Counted from the first letter of the stretch, positions 1 to 10,305 are shown. The stretch: DNA of 64,000 nucleotides from Agapanthus africanus (GCA_030015575.1 CM057350.1:522900959-522964958); one strand, 5' to 3'. The notes: generated from the sequence alone by a model not told the origin. Numbers and translations: made by a program.

Positions 1-531
1 ATACCGTATCAGCTCACAGTGTGCAGTTTGCTTTAGGTGGGTTTTGTGGTTATTCGTTGTTGTATTGTATATTCGTTGTATCCTTGTACTCTCTATCTAC
101 TACTTTCATGTTGACTTAGAGACTTGATATGAGGACGATATTGTATATTATTTGGTGACTTGGTTGTCTTTTATACAGTTTCCTTTTCATCGTCTTTTAT
201 TTCTTCGCTACGGCGTCGTATATCTGTTGTGGTGGTTGTTTTCCGCCTTTGGGCGTGTATTTGCTCCCGTTTGAGGATGCTTTACTTATATTTATGTTGT
301 ACCCATTTTGGGGCTGGTTTTTACAAAGGAGGTGCTGCCAAATTTTAAAAGGAAATAAAGTTGGACTTTTTAAAGAATTTGGGTTGCGATTTCAAAGGTT
401 TTAAAAATGTTATTGTTTCTTACTATTTTTGATGGTTTAGATTGCTGGGTTTTCGGCTTACTTAAATTGCGTTACGCCTTTAGACGTTGCGTAGTTTAAG
501 GGCCATCACGTGCCATTTTCGGGTCGTGACA
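1..531 (+). repeat. Tekay-like Ty3/gypsy LTR, 3' end only
   Basis: The segment resembles the last part of the LTR at 48499-49611 and 53162-57152. Shared features are a pyrimidine-rich stretch, a block ending in GGTGCTGCCAAATTTTAAAA, a GGCTTACTT-AATT-CGTTACGCC-like block, and the terminal GGGTCGTGACA. The LTR ends at 531 and is not followed by a primer binding site, so it is the 3' LTR of a plus-strand element or a solo LTR; its start lies outside the window. Similarity to the other two copies is clear but looser than between those two, so it is an older or different subfamily. The short open frame at 160-348 is not coding. Confidence 0.72.
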
Positions 532-725
532 GACGGAAGTCACTAATCTGAGGATAAAAGTAAGTCTGAAAAATAGTTCTTATTCTAGAAGCCAAATATT
601 TGAACGTTGATACCCTACTATATGCACTTACACACATCTTGAAACTCGGGATAGTAGAGGATACCTTGAAATGCTCTTGTCTAAAAGCTAATATACGAAG
701 GAAATAAATAATAAATAAAGCATAA
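532..725. other. Flanking DNA, no feature recognised
   Basis: These 194 bp lie between the end of a Tekay-like LTR and the Copia A insertion. Before that insertion they were contiguous with base 43980 onward, the 3' untranslated part of an Athila-like element, so they may belong to it. This is inferred from the matching CATAA duplications, not from similarity. Confidence 0.4.
721..725. repeat. Target site duplication of Copia A, left copy
   Basis: CATAA directly precedes the LTR terminus TGTAAG. The same CATAA directly follows the other terminus at 43975-43979. A 5-bp duplication is normal for LTR element integration. Confidence 0.9.
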
Positions 726-1690
726 TGTAAGTCCACGGTAGCGCCCCAGCCGTCTAACAGACGCCAAATGCGGAACAAAAACTTTTTACAACCGGCGCTA
801 TCGTGTACCGTAACCCGGATCTGCCATTAAAACTAAACTAACAAACTACAAAGTGGGTAGAAGAGTTATACCGAACGATCCGAGTCCTTCGGTCTTCAAC
901 CATCATCCCACGCTTGTTGTGGCTGCTCCGATCTCCTCGATCTCCAGTCTTGTCGTCCAGGTGGCACCATGTCGACGGATCTTTAAACGGGCTCCCGCCT
1001 TTGAACCGAGGAAACTCGATCGTCAAATTTGCTAAAAGAGACGACCAAGATGAAGTAGAGAATGGGTAGAACACTTTGTCTCGTTACGTCCAAAGTCACG
1101 GACGAACGGTTATGGAAGTTTCCTTTTGGATCGGGTGAAATGAGAAAGAGGCTATCTAATTTTCATGAACCTGAATCTATCATAATCTTTTTTTCTAGTG
1201 AACAACAACCATTCTTCTCACCAAGGGGGGTGGCCGGCTACTTAAAGAGAGGGGGAGGTGAGTGTAGGAGAGGAGGGTGACCACAAGAATGATGAATCAC
1301 CTTAACACCTAGTATGAAAGCATTTAAAGCAAACCAATCACAATTAACCTAGTCACCTTGTCATTAAATGCACCATTAATGACCAAATGACTCACTAGCC
1401 TTGTCACCCTCTCCAGAACCTTCTAGAACACTGACTCACCTCATCAAGAAAAGATAAATCCGTATTTAACCGAATGTCAAAATACGGCTGATAGAAAACT
1501 GGAAACCGGCAACTTTCAAAAGTGATCCTGAAACGAATTTCAGGATAACCCCGTATCAGTATAAACATACCCGTATTTGTATTATGACCGAATACAAATG
1601 TAACAGAGACAAAGATATTATATCTACACAGCATAATACTCTGATTCGGCTTAAACTAAAGCCGACCAGTATTATCTGCCCGAAAAACGA
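726..1690 (-). repeat. Copia A 3' LTR, distal part (965 bp)
   Basis: Aligns with 41884-42848 of the other Copia A LTR, beginning TGTAAGTCCACGG and continuing to the AACGA where the Tat element entered. The remainder of this LTR resumes at 35309. Confidence 0.92.
1686..1690. repeat. Target site duplication of the Tat element, left copy
   Basis: AACGA abuts the Tat terminus TGTTCCCC and recurs at 35304-35308 next to the terminus GCGAAACA. The undisturbed Copia A LTR has a single AACGA at the matching site, 42845-42849. Confidence 0.92.
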
Positions 1691-3963
1691 TGTTCCCCTC
1701 CGAAGGACGGCGCACAGGACCGCGATGGCCTGACGCTGAGATTCGGGGCAGATGCTATTTGGTTTTATCCGTCCACCTCTCCGAAGATGTCAAGTTGATT
1801 TATGGCACCGTGTATCGAAGGTTTAGACGGATGCGGCCGATGTAGCAGACTTTGTCAGATTCCCCCTCGCTAGAGGGGTTTTTGATTGTGGGGACGCTCT
1901 TCCCTGCAGGCGCAAGCCCCTGCAGTTAATTACGCTACCGCTTCGCGGTAACAACTTTCTCCTTCTCCAGAATTTCACTTCGTGTCGTGGGTGTTTGTTT
2001 TGTTTGTGGTTGCCCGTGGATTGTATACGGAGACTGAGTAATACCGTCACCCGTAGGACGTGGATTAGTCCAAATCCGTATTTACTTAGATTTGGATTTG
2101 GTGTTTTTTTTAGTTTAAGGATACGTTAGTCGCGTTGCAGCTAAGATCAACTTAAACGTTCGTTAAGGATACGTTAGTCCAGTTTGAGACTAAGATCGAC
2201 TTAACGGGATCATTTAGATCCGACAAAAGAGCGTTTGGGCTCTATTGTTCCAGTTTAGGGACATAGTGGTCCATTGCATGTATGGTCGTCGGGACCCGTC
2301 ACCTCTCTGACGACGTTGAAGAATTACAACGACAAATGTCAGAGGAGTTCAGAGATGTACCCTTGAGCCAAAGTTGATTAGGGGAATTTAAGGACGTTTC
2401 GGTCCGATATTAGTTTAAGAACGTTTCGGTCCACGAGTTTAAGGACCCCGCAGTCCATATTTACATATGTGGTCGTCGGGACCCGTCACCTCTCTGACGT
2501 CGTTGAAGGATTACAACGATAAGTGTCAGAGGAGCTCGGAGATGTACCCTCGAACCGGATATAAATTAATTTAAAAGAGCAGTCGTGCTCAGTCAATTTA
2601 ATTTAAGGACTTACGGCCAAAATTGGGCTAAGTCCAGTTGAAACGTTCAACATTTTATTTGCTTCTGCCTTGCATTTCTTTTTTATTTTTATTTGGGCTT
2701 TGCCCAGAAAGGATGCAGAGCATCAATTTGTTTTGGGCTCTGCCCTTTATAAATGATGCAGAGCATCAATTTCATTTGGGCTCTGCCCTTTTATTGCTTT
2801 GCAATTTATTTTGGCCTGTTTGGTCTTTTTGATTTGGGCCTGGCCATTTTAGGAAATGCATTGCATTTATCAGGCGCTTTGCGCCAATTACTGAGCGCAA
2901 GCGCTTATGGTTAGAACACGTGTCATGCTCTAGTAAGCGCAAGCGCAACAGCGCAGTGCGCTGCGCTAGTGCTCTGCGCTGTTGCGCTGCTGACACGTGG
3001 CGCACTCTGGTGAGCGCAAGCGCAATAGCGCAGTGCGCTGCGCTGTCGCGCTGCTGACACGTGGCGCTCTCTCAAGAGCGCAACAGCGCAGTTTGGGAGT
3101 GCAGAGCACCAAGAATCTTTTAGATTCAAGAATCAGAAGTGCAAAGCACTATTTAATTTCTTGATCTACATTTAGATCAAAGAAAAATAAATTTTTTTTC
3201 TTTTTTGTTTCTAGAACCAGAGGTTCATAAAAAAGTGCAAAGCACTATTATTACTTATTTATATATATATTTTTTTATTTAAGATTATTGATCTTGTTCT
3301 TAGATCAATAATCTGCCCATAAGAGAACTTTCTCTTTTCCCTCAAGGTTTTTACCTTCAGTTTTTTTTTTGAGGAGTCTTCAAGAGCTTTCTTCTTTCTC
3401 TCTTTTTTTTTAGAAGGATCTTGATGCCTTTGAATTGAGGTCTAGGGTCCTTTTTATAGTGCCCATAAATTAGTTATATTTGTTAAAGAGATCTTTCTCT
3501 GAGTGATTTAGGGAATTTTCCCCACCGTTGGATCTTTGATCCAATGGCCTCTGCTTTGCAGAAGAAAATCTTCTTGTTTTAGCAAGAACAGAAAAGATTT
3601 CTTAAAATCTTAATTTAGTTTGGCGCAGATGCCCCAGCGCGTGACACGTGTCGCGCAGCGCATAGCGCAGCGCAACTGCGCTAGCGCACTAACGCATCTG
3701 CGCTGACACGTTTCGCGCAGCGCAAAGCGCAGCGCAACTGCGCTAGCGCATCTGCGCTGACACGTGTCGTGCAGCGCAGCACCCGCGCAACTGAAGCGTT
3801 GCTTCCTTTAATAGAGCTTTGCTCTGATTGGGCGCGCCTTCTTGGGCGCTGCGCTGGCGTATTAGCGCCTGACGCGTGGCGCGTTGCGCCCGAAACTTGA
3901 AGCGTTGCTTCAAAATTTGAATTTTTGAATTCAAACAGAGCTTTGCTCTGATTGGGCGAAACA
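1691..3963 (-). repeat. Tat 3' LTR (2273 bp)
   Basis: Starts TGTTCCCCTCC and ends GGGCGAAACA on the plus strand. It pairs with 32955-35303 along its whole length. Composition is uneven: stretches of dense GCGCAGCGCAAC-type repeats with CACGTG cores (2880-3080, 3620-3790) alternate with AT-rich DNA (3130-3320). Very short inverted repeats such as GAAGC-GTT-GCTTC and AGAGC-TTT-GCTCT occur throughout. Read on the plus strand, its end lies only about 100 bp upstream of the TATA box of the first antisense gene. No coding sequence; the open frames here are repeat-derived. Confidence 0.92.
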
Positions 3964-3975
3964 AATGCCCCCCCA
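3964..3975 (-). promoter_or_regulatory. Polypurine tract of the Tat element
   Basis: On the minus strand this is TGGGGGGGCATT, directly before the 3' LTR, the expected place for the plus-strand primer of reverse transcription. Confidence 0.75.
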
Positions 3976-4066
3976 TCGTTGCGCTCACGTGGCGCACACG
4001 TGAGTGCAGCGGTGGCAACCTCCTGACCGTTGGATTAAGGGGTGAGCTCAAGAGGCGCAAGCGCCT

Positions 4067-4074
4067 TATAAATA
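4067..4074 (+). promoter_or_regulatory. TATA box of antisense gene 1
   Basis: TATAAATA followed by AGGGCCTCTGGCCC. The same motif with the same surroundings stands at 10860-10867 upstream of antisense gene 2. The first exon is then non-coding and rich in AGAGCTTTGCTCT motifs. Confidence 0.7.
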
Positions 4075-4219
4075 GGGCCTCTGGCCCTTAGAAAACTCTT
4101 CACCATTTTCTAGATTTCGATTTTCAGAGCTCTCCTCTTGCTTAAGAATTTCAGAGCTTTGCTCTTGCTTTCAGAACTCTAGAGCTTTGCTCTCATTTCC
4201 CAAAGTTAGAAAACTTTAG

Positions 4220-4905
4220 GTAATAATTAATTTAAAATTAAGTTAAATTAATTTAAATCAATTTTAACCAACAGAGCTTTACTCTCATAGATCTTTTGAT
4301 CTGAAGAAATTCCCTTTGGGGTTTCATCAACAGAGCTTTGCTCTCACGAATCCATAGATCTACAGAGATCTTGTTCATGGGTTCTAACCCATGAACATAG
4401 CTTTGCTCTTGAATCAAATGTAGATTTTTTTTTAGATCTGAAAAATGAAGAATTTTTTTTTAATAAGTTTTCATGGATTTTCCAGGATTCCAGAAATTTT
4501 AATTTTAAATTTCTTTTCAAAAATTTTCTTTTTGATGGAATATTACAGAGCTAAGCTCTTTTTAAGGAATTTTATTCTTCTGAGACCAGAATTTGACAAG
4601 TGTCATTCTATGACAGAGCTTTGCTCTGAAAGAGGAGATTTTCTCCTTGTCTCTGGGGATTCTTTATTAATGGGAATGTTTTCCTGGGGAACAAGTGACA
4701 ATCTCATCCAATGATGAGATTGTCCTATTGACTGACGTACTGTCATCCAAATTTTGTGGGTCCCCCTTTGGTCCCTTACTCACTGCACTGCACTGCTGTG
4801 TGATGGAATTAATTGATTTTAATTTTAATTTAATTAATGCATTTTCTTCTTTAAACGCTAAACGTTGGAATTACAACACTAACGGCTAAATTGTTCTTTT
4901 TGCAG
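4220..4905 (+). other. Leader intron of antisense gene 1 (686 bp, predicted)
   Basis: Donor ACTTTAG|GTAATAA and acceptor TTTTTGCAG|CGATT, with the coding start ATG five bases after the acceptor. The corresponding intron in antisense gene 2 has donor ACTTTAG|GTAAAA and also ends five bases before ATG, which supports both calls. The intron contains many AGAGCTTTGCTCT hairpins and the self-complementary block around 4693-4725 (arms GACAATCTCATC and GATGAGATTGTC). Confidence 0.6.
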
Positions 4906-4910
4906 CGATT

Positions 4911-7240
4911 ATGTCTCTAGACACCTCATTCCCGTTCGTCCGCTCGGAGGAGGGATTTCCCGAGGCGCCTTTGGACCGTGAGGTCCTGGCCATGATTAAG
5001 GAATACGACCCGGAGTACAAGAGTCTCCACCTTTGGGGGTCGTGGTACAATCAGATCATCATGGGCCGACGGAGCTTCACATGCGCGGTGCCGTCAGAAC
5101 CCATAACGGCGATTCATTACGCTAGCCCACCCCCGGTGCAGTATGCCGTAGAGATGACGGATTGGACATCGAAGGGTTTTCTTCATCCGGCCATAGATGC
5201 CGTCCCAGTCCAGCGTCCTATGGTTTTTGATATCCTAGGACGCCGTATCTGTCAGGGCGAGGCGAGACCTTGGGGGCAATCATATAACATTGGTCTGATC
5301 CCCCGCCACCCGGTTGGCTATCTACCGTGGGCCCGGTATATCCTGTCGACGAAGAAGTCGCAGTTGATAAGATTAGGATTGTATACCGCAGTCTACGTCT
5401 CCCTCTTCCAGTATCCCACGCTTCCCACCTGGTGGTTCAAGGCCTTCCTGGAGCAGTGAAACATTCCTACCCATACCTTCCTTGCCATGGATCGAGAAGT
5501 GTCTATCTCTCTGGAAGAGTTTACGGAGGTGTCTGGTCTACTGGTTATGGGGGAACATTATGAAGAGTTACTCCCGCCGGATGAGTACATCTTTGGTGCC
5601 AAGCCGGTGATAAGGGGACTCACGCCGGAGAACGCTGTTCAACATCAATTTCCAAGTCTGATCAAGGTGCTGAACATCTACGAGGCCCTTTTCATTGAGC
5701 GTGGGAGCCGCGGAGTCAATTTTGAGGATTTTATTGCTCGGTTCCTTCATCCAAATGTCCTCTCGGCGGAAGCTGCCAAGTTTGCCAACCTTGAGGACCC
5801 TTTTGGTTTAGGTTTGGATAACCTGCCAGCGAAAGACATAGACCAAAAGAACTTTTTTCTTCCTAACTCTCCAACCATGTCTTTTGCAGAAGTCGCAGCC
5901 CCCGAGATGGACGAGGAGGCCTTCTTTTTAGGATTTCTTGGGCTTTGGCTGAGTTGGTTTGCACTCCCAATGCACTCTCACCGCATGCGGCCCTCCGTTT
6001 TTTACCCGGCCCACCGAATGACTATCGGGGTAAAGGTGGCCGTTGGGATCGCCGGCTTAGCGCACTTATATCATGGCCTTAGCCGAGCAGCGGATGCTAA
6101 TGAGCCTGGGGTGTTGCACGTGGTTTTCCCGATGCACTACTTTATGTCGTGGCTCGAGCTACATACAGCGGGTGTTTTCGGCATGCATAAAAAGGCCCTC
6201 GTTCTACGAAAGGTGCATTTTTCCTCGCATTCTACAGTTGATCGGCGCATCAATTGTAAATCCATCGCCGCGAGATGCCAGGGGTTTACTCCTTCGCTCC
6301 CACACCGTTGGAACCGGTGTGTCTTTCATTGACAAGGTGTTGACTATTAAAAAAACGTCCACCACTGCAGTGCGGCCATTGCAAGATACTTTTAAGGATG
6401 GAGCTTCAGTTTTAACGGCCCGGGAGACCCTTCACCTATATTCTATCAGGCCGGGCTTTTTGGTGTTTATGCAGGACGGGGGAGCGATCTTCATGAGATA
6501 TAACCCGCATCGTTTCGCCCAACAGCTGAGCTATAATCAAGGGGTACCGCTGGAGGCCTTTTTATCGGAACCTGCCGCGACTGAAGAAGGGATGGAGAGA
6601 GCGCTGCATCACTTCATGCGTCTAAACACGGGCTCTCACTTCTTTATCAGTGAGCCGACTTGCGCCCCCCGAGTTCTTAGGGTATACACAGAATGGTATA
6701 GTCACTCGACGGGAGCGGTCATAAAGGAGGAAAGGCGGTTGCTGATCGACCGTAAGGTTGCACCTCCAGGTAGCGATCGCAACGCTCCGCTGGTGCCTAG
6801 GACTCCAGTAGTCGCTCCTCTAAAAGATGCCGGGGGCAGAACATCACGTGCGCAAAGTCCTCCACGTGAGTTGCCGCTCCCTGATATCGTGGATGCACCT
6901 CCCGCACCCTGTGCTCCGGTGGAAACAGTGGTTGTACCCTTGCCGGAGTCTGGCGTGGGTGCGGACATCGGGATCCGTCGCCCCAAAGTGGCTGCCAAGC
7001 GAAAGTTGATTCCCCGTGAGCCTAGGGTCGGAGGGCAAAAGAAAAAGAAGTCGCTCTTCGCTGCGGATGTCGTGTTCGGCCAGGAACCCCATGCTCCTTA
7101 CGCTGAAGGTCTGCTCGAATATGGGACTAACGCAGGGTTGGTGATGCCGCCGCCGGACGATACAGACTTAGAGGCTGCTCTCAGAGCTTCGGCATGGTTG
7201 GCGAAGCGTGACGCGTGGCTGGCTAAGCTTGCGCAATCAG
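4911..7240 (+). pseudogene. Antisense gene 1, first coding block (PMD core)
   Basis: Begins at ATG 4911, five bases after the predicted leader-intron acceptor, and ends at donor CAATCAG|GTAACT. It holds the whole PMD-like core, then a proline-rich linker and a lysine-rich patch (QKKKKSL, near 7040-7055), a possible nuclear localisation signal. It has a few breaks and is a fossil in this copy. The open frames on the opposite strand here (for example 6702-6998) are shadows. Confidence 0.7.
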
Positions 7241-7323
7241 GTAACTACTAATCGCCTTTCTTTATTGCAATATGTATTCTCTATTGTCTTTGACTAACGC
7301 TTTTCTTTCCTTTCTTTTAACAG
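7241..7323 (+). other. Intron 2 of antisense gene 1 (83 bp, predicted)
   Basis: GTAACTACTAAT at the 5' end and a T-rich tract with TTTTAACAG at the 3' end. CTAAC upstream of the acceptor could be the branch site. Confidence 0.65.
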
Positions 7324-7404
7324 GCATCACTGATGAAGAAGCCATTGTCACTTCTTTGAAGACTTTCCAGGAGGAGGAATGTCTCAGAGCGTCTATGGTC
7401 CTTA
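7324..7404 (+). CDS. Antisense gene 1, small exon
   Basis: 81 bp between acceptor TTTTAACAG and donor CTTA|GTAAGT, encoding a short segment with an E-rich centre. Called by its splice signals and by its position between longer exons. Confidence 0.5.
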
Positions 7405-7476
7405 GTAAGTTTTAATCCATCAAGTTTCCATCTTCCTCGTGTTATGGTCGATCTAACCTTTCTCTTTTTATTGCAG

Positions 7477-7851
7477 AAACCTCAATGCCGTTCCCACCAA
7501 GCGACGCAGATGTTTTACCAGCTGCCGATGTTCCCTCTCCCTCTGGGCCGCCGCAGGAGGTTCGTCTTGAAGAGCCGATGAAGGATGCCTTAAAGGCTCT
7601 TGAGGCATCCCTGAACGAGGATGACGACGCCTTGAAGGAGGCGTCACTAAGGTCCATCGCGACAGCCCGGGAAGAGAGGAAGCGGCAGAGGCGTGAGGCG
7701 AAGGCACGCCGGGCTGCCTTGGCTGCGGGAGCGGGCCCCAGCACCGTCCCTCACGCTGATACTCCATCCGAAGAGGCCCCTGTCGCCCTATCCACTGCCC
7801 GCAGAGAGGTGGCGCGCGCAGTTCGGAGCGCAAACGGTAAACCCGCTTCAG
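7477..7851 (+). CDS. Antisense gene 1, charged exon
   Basis: Bounded by acceptor TTATTGCAG and donor CTTCAG|GTAATA. Encodes proline-rich then strongly charged sequence with a basic run (REERKRQRREAKARR) near 7660-7720, probably helical. The flanking introns 7405-7476 and 7852-7923 are both 72 bp. The second is a multiple of three without stops, so retention would keep the frame. Confidence 0.62.
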
Positions 7852-7923
7852 GTAATATTTCTCTCAGAGTTTTTATCATAAGGGTTTTTAATGTCATTGG
7901 TCCTTATATCCCTCATCTTGCAG

Positions 7924-8433
7924 GGCCGAGTCCGATCGAGGGGGAGGCGGAAACCATTGATCCCAAAGAAGCAGAGGAGGCGGTACCTGCCGAACTCGAG
8001 CCGACGGTGGGCAACGTCGTTGTGGCTTTGGAGCCTGAGGCGGAGGTCGAGGGGCCTGCCGCCGAGAAGGTCATTGATGCCGAACCTGAAGTGGTGGCAG
8101 ATGATATGATCATTATAAATGAGTCCAGGGTGGCGGCGAATGAAGCGCTCGAGGCCGGCGATCCCCCGGCGACGGTGGACGATACAACCGCCACTACTGA
8201 ACCTGAGAGAGTGGTGGGTGAGGCGGCCATGATTCCCGAGGATGAGCCAACCGCTCTTTCTCTGGAATTTGGTAATACTCCAGTCATAGCCCTCCCCATC
8301 TATGGTCCTCCGCCGTCTCCAGGTCTCGCGAGCACCGCAACGGTCCCCATCGAGTCTGGCGATGAGGTCACGGGCGGTGGTCTCATGTCGATAGAGGAGG
8401 GAGTCGCCTCTGTTTCAGCCGGGAGCTTCTCAG
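7924..8433 (+). CDS. Antisense gene 1, acidic exon
   Basis: Starts after CTTGCAG and ends at TTCTCAG|GTAAAC. Encodes a low-complexity E/A/V/P-rich acidic segment of about 170 residues, the kind of disordered linker common between a PMD core and a C-terminal helix. No catalytic motif seen. Confidence 0.62.
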
Positions 8434-8503
8434 GTAAACCCCAAGTTGCTGCTTTTCTTTACTTTACTATCTTTTCTGACAAGTTCACCTTTTCGTAACG
8501 CAG

Positions 8504-8923
8504 GTGCAGCCAGTGCCGATGCCCCACTGCTCGAAGGAACGCCTTCAACGACTGCCTTGGCGGTGGTCACTTCTCAACCCTCTCTCATACCCTCGAAGAT
8601 GTTGGAAGGTATGTGTTTGCGATTTATTAATCTTATCTTCCAGATGTATAATTTGTGTACTAAAGTCACACTGTTGTATCTTCCAGGAGTGCTTTTTGAT
8701 CATCTCTATCAAGTGTTGCTCCCACACTTCTCCTTCCCATCTGAATTCGCCTCTCCCTCTGGTGGCGCTGGTGAGTACTGTTCCCGATTGGTAGCTTTGT
8801 CTTTTCAGTGGTAGAATTATTTCTAACTCTCTCTTGTTCTGACTGCAGTGCTGCAAATCGAAGGGGGAGCAGAAAGATCGGCTGCGCCACCAGCCCTTCC
8901 GGCCTTGCCACCTGTCTCCACCG
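8504..8923 (+). CDS. Antisense gene 1, three small exons
   Basis: Exons 8504-8608, 8687-8770 and 8849-8923, separated by introns 8609-8686 and 8771-8848 (78 bp each). Donors are GAAG|GTATGT and GCTG|GTGAGT; acceptors TCTTCCAG and GACTGCAG. Each exon is under 110 bp and was called from splice signals and regular spacing. Confidence 0.5.
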
Positions 8924-9000
8924 GTATAGTAAACTATCTTATCAATGACTTCCTTCATATCTATTGAATCATCATCTAATTGCATTTCGTCTTTTTCCAG

Positions 9001-9710
9001 CTGTCGTTCCAATCTCGGTGCCTTTCGAGTCTCGCATTACAATACCGGGCGGCCTTTCCCAGCGACGTCCGTCCTCAAAAGGTGCCGCGAATAGTTTGCG
9101 CATGTTGAGCGACTACATCAAGGAACTCGACATCGAGGCTCCTGTATCTGCTGAGGACTTCGCCACGACGGTTAACCCGATGTTGGCGATATTTGCCACC
9201 TTCCATGACGAGGGCATTGTCGCCTCTTGGGTTAACTATTGTCGGGAGATCGAGGCTCGCCTTCATCAGCTGGAGTCAATGCGCCTGTCCCCCGAGACTT
9301 TGGCCTTGAGCACTCAACGGCGAGCATGGCTCGAGCAAAGCGCTTCTCATTTCCGTCATCTGGAACAAGAAGTGGCTTTGAGGCTGAAGGAGTGCCAAGA
9401 TTCTTCAAGCAGAACTGCTCGCTTGCGTGCCGAAGTTGAGGCGAACGCCGCTGAGGTAAAGACCGTCTTCGAGGGTCTTCTGGAGCGCATATCGAATGGG
9501 CTGAGACTAAAGCGGGCACTTGATGTCGCCGAGCATGACACTCCAGGCCGTGAAGCTGCTCATCAAGCCGTCAGGGATCAGCTTGCATCCGTCGCACAGC
9601 AACGGGCCCAGGTGGAGGCGGAGTTGGCAGTGGTATCCAATCGGGAAAAGGCATGGAAGGAAGTGTACGAACAACTGATAGAGCTACTTAAGACGCTTCC
9701 TTCCCAATAG
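9001..9710 (+). CDS. Antisense gene 1, last exon: coiled-coil tail
   Basis: Follows acceptor CTTTTTCCAG at 9000 and ends at TAG 9708-9710. About 236 residues. From about 9240 onward the sequence is almost entirely helix-forming, with heptad-like leucine spacing (LHQLESM, FRHLEQEVALRLKE, LASVAQQRAQVEAELAVV), suggesting a coiled coil for dimerisation. The exon is open over its full length and ends 105 bp before a polyadenylation signal. Confidence 0.68.
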
Positions 9711-9814
9711 CTGCCTTTGTATCAATGTATTTGTAAAAATTTTCTTTTCTGAGTAACATGTATCCGTTCTTTGCTCTTTTGTATGATTCACCATGTATTT
9801 GATTGAGGTCAATG

Positions 9815-9820
9815 AATAAA
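9815..9820 (+). terminator. Polyadenylation signal of antisense gene 1
   Basis: AATAAA about 105 bp after the stop codon, preceded by T-rich and TGTAT-rich sequence (TGTATCAATGTATTTGTA), as in plant 3' ends. Confidence 0.65.
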
Positions 9821-9924
9821 GATACACACTTTCTTTTGCAATATCTTGTATGCTCTTTTGTTTTCTACCTTTACATCATGATGTTGTTGATGAACCTGAT
9901 TGGCAGACAACTTAATTTTTCCAA

Positions 9925-10305
9925 GAGATAGCGATGGCTTAGGCCGCAGGTTCAGATCTGCCGCTTAAGACTTTTCAATTCTATGAGCCGTGAGGGTCTC
10001 ATAGAGATTTTTCTCCCTACGGATCGAGAGGATCTCATAGGTGGATTTTCTCCTTAGGAATCGTGAGGATTCCTAAGTGTGGTTTTCTCTTATAAGTCGT
10101 AAGGATCCTATAAGAGAATTTTCCCTCTTACGAGTCGAGAGGATTCGTAAGCGGTTGTTTCCCTCCTTGTCGAAAATCGACTTCGGAGAGTGAGACCCGT
10201 GAATAGTATGCAAGAGACCATTTTGGATTGACTTGCAGGGCCCCATTGCTCAAGAAGCAAGCTTTCAATCCTTACTGCCTGAGACCTCATCTTGCAAATT
10301 AAGAA
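9925..10305 (+). repeat. Hairpin block 1 and tail, downstream of antisense gene 1
   Basis: A train of short hairpins with five-base loops: 9981-10004 (arms CTATGAG/CTCATAG), about 10016-10042, 10053-10077 (CTTAGGAATC/GATTCCTAAG, loop GTGAG), about 10085-10118 (TTCTCTTATA/TATAAGAGAA) and 10127-10151 (CTTACGAGTC/GATTCGTAAG, loop GAGAG). A further hairpin with core GCAG/CTGC lies at 9946-9961. The tail 10163-10305 has no obvious structure. The whole block, including the tail, recurs at 11945-12315. Confidence 0.85.

Larger units (their letters stand above)
4911..9710 (+). pseudogene. Antisense gene 1: plant mobile domain (PMD) protein, intron-containing, partly broken
   Basis: PMD (aminotransferase-like) proteins are a plant family that includes the nuclear MAIN/MAIL proteins and is repeatedly found inside Tat-lineage elements. 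PMD-like hallmarks in the first block are LWLSWFALPMHSHRMRPSVF, HVVFPMHYFMSWLELH and MRYNPHRFAQQLSYNQGVP. Middle exons are acidic and low-complexity. The last exon (9001-9710) encodes a long charged helix, probably coiled coil, ending LLKTLPSQ. Predicted coding exons: 4911-7240, 7324-7404, 7477-7851, 7924-8433, 8504-8608, 8687-8770, 8849-8923, 9001-9710. All seven coding introns are 70-83 bp with GT-AG ends and T-rich acceptors. It lies opposite to gag-pol, so the element's genomic RNA would not splice these introns out. The first block carries a small number of breaks. The role in the element is unknown. Confidence 0.75.

Noticed and set aside
160-348. 62-residue open frame in the first LTR
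   Set aside because: Lies inside a Tekay-like LTR whose other copies (49133-49378, 56674-56895) have different, unrelated frames; low complexity and no start context.
2638-3129. Cysteine- and alanine-rich open frames in the Tat LTR
   Set aside because: Arise from GCGCAGCGCAAC repeats and recur in the other LTR at 33900-34391 with the repeat; no coding signature.
6702-7092. Minus-strand open frames opposite the PMD gene
   Set aside because: Shadows of the plus-strand coding block; composition mirrors it and no family is recognisable.
7468-8299. Minus-strand frames of 100-128 residues opposite the acidic exons
   Set aside because: Serine/alanine-rich complements of an E/A-rich coding strand; they cross the predicted introns without regard to them.
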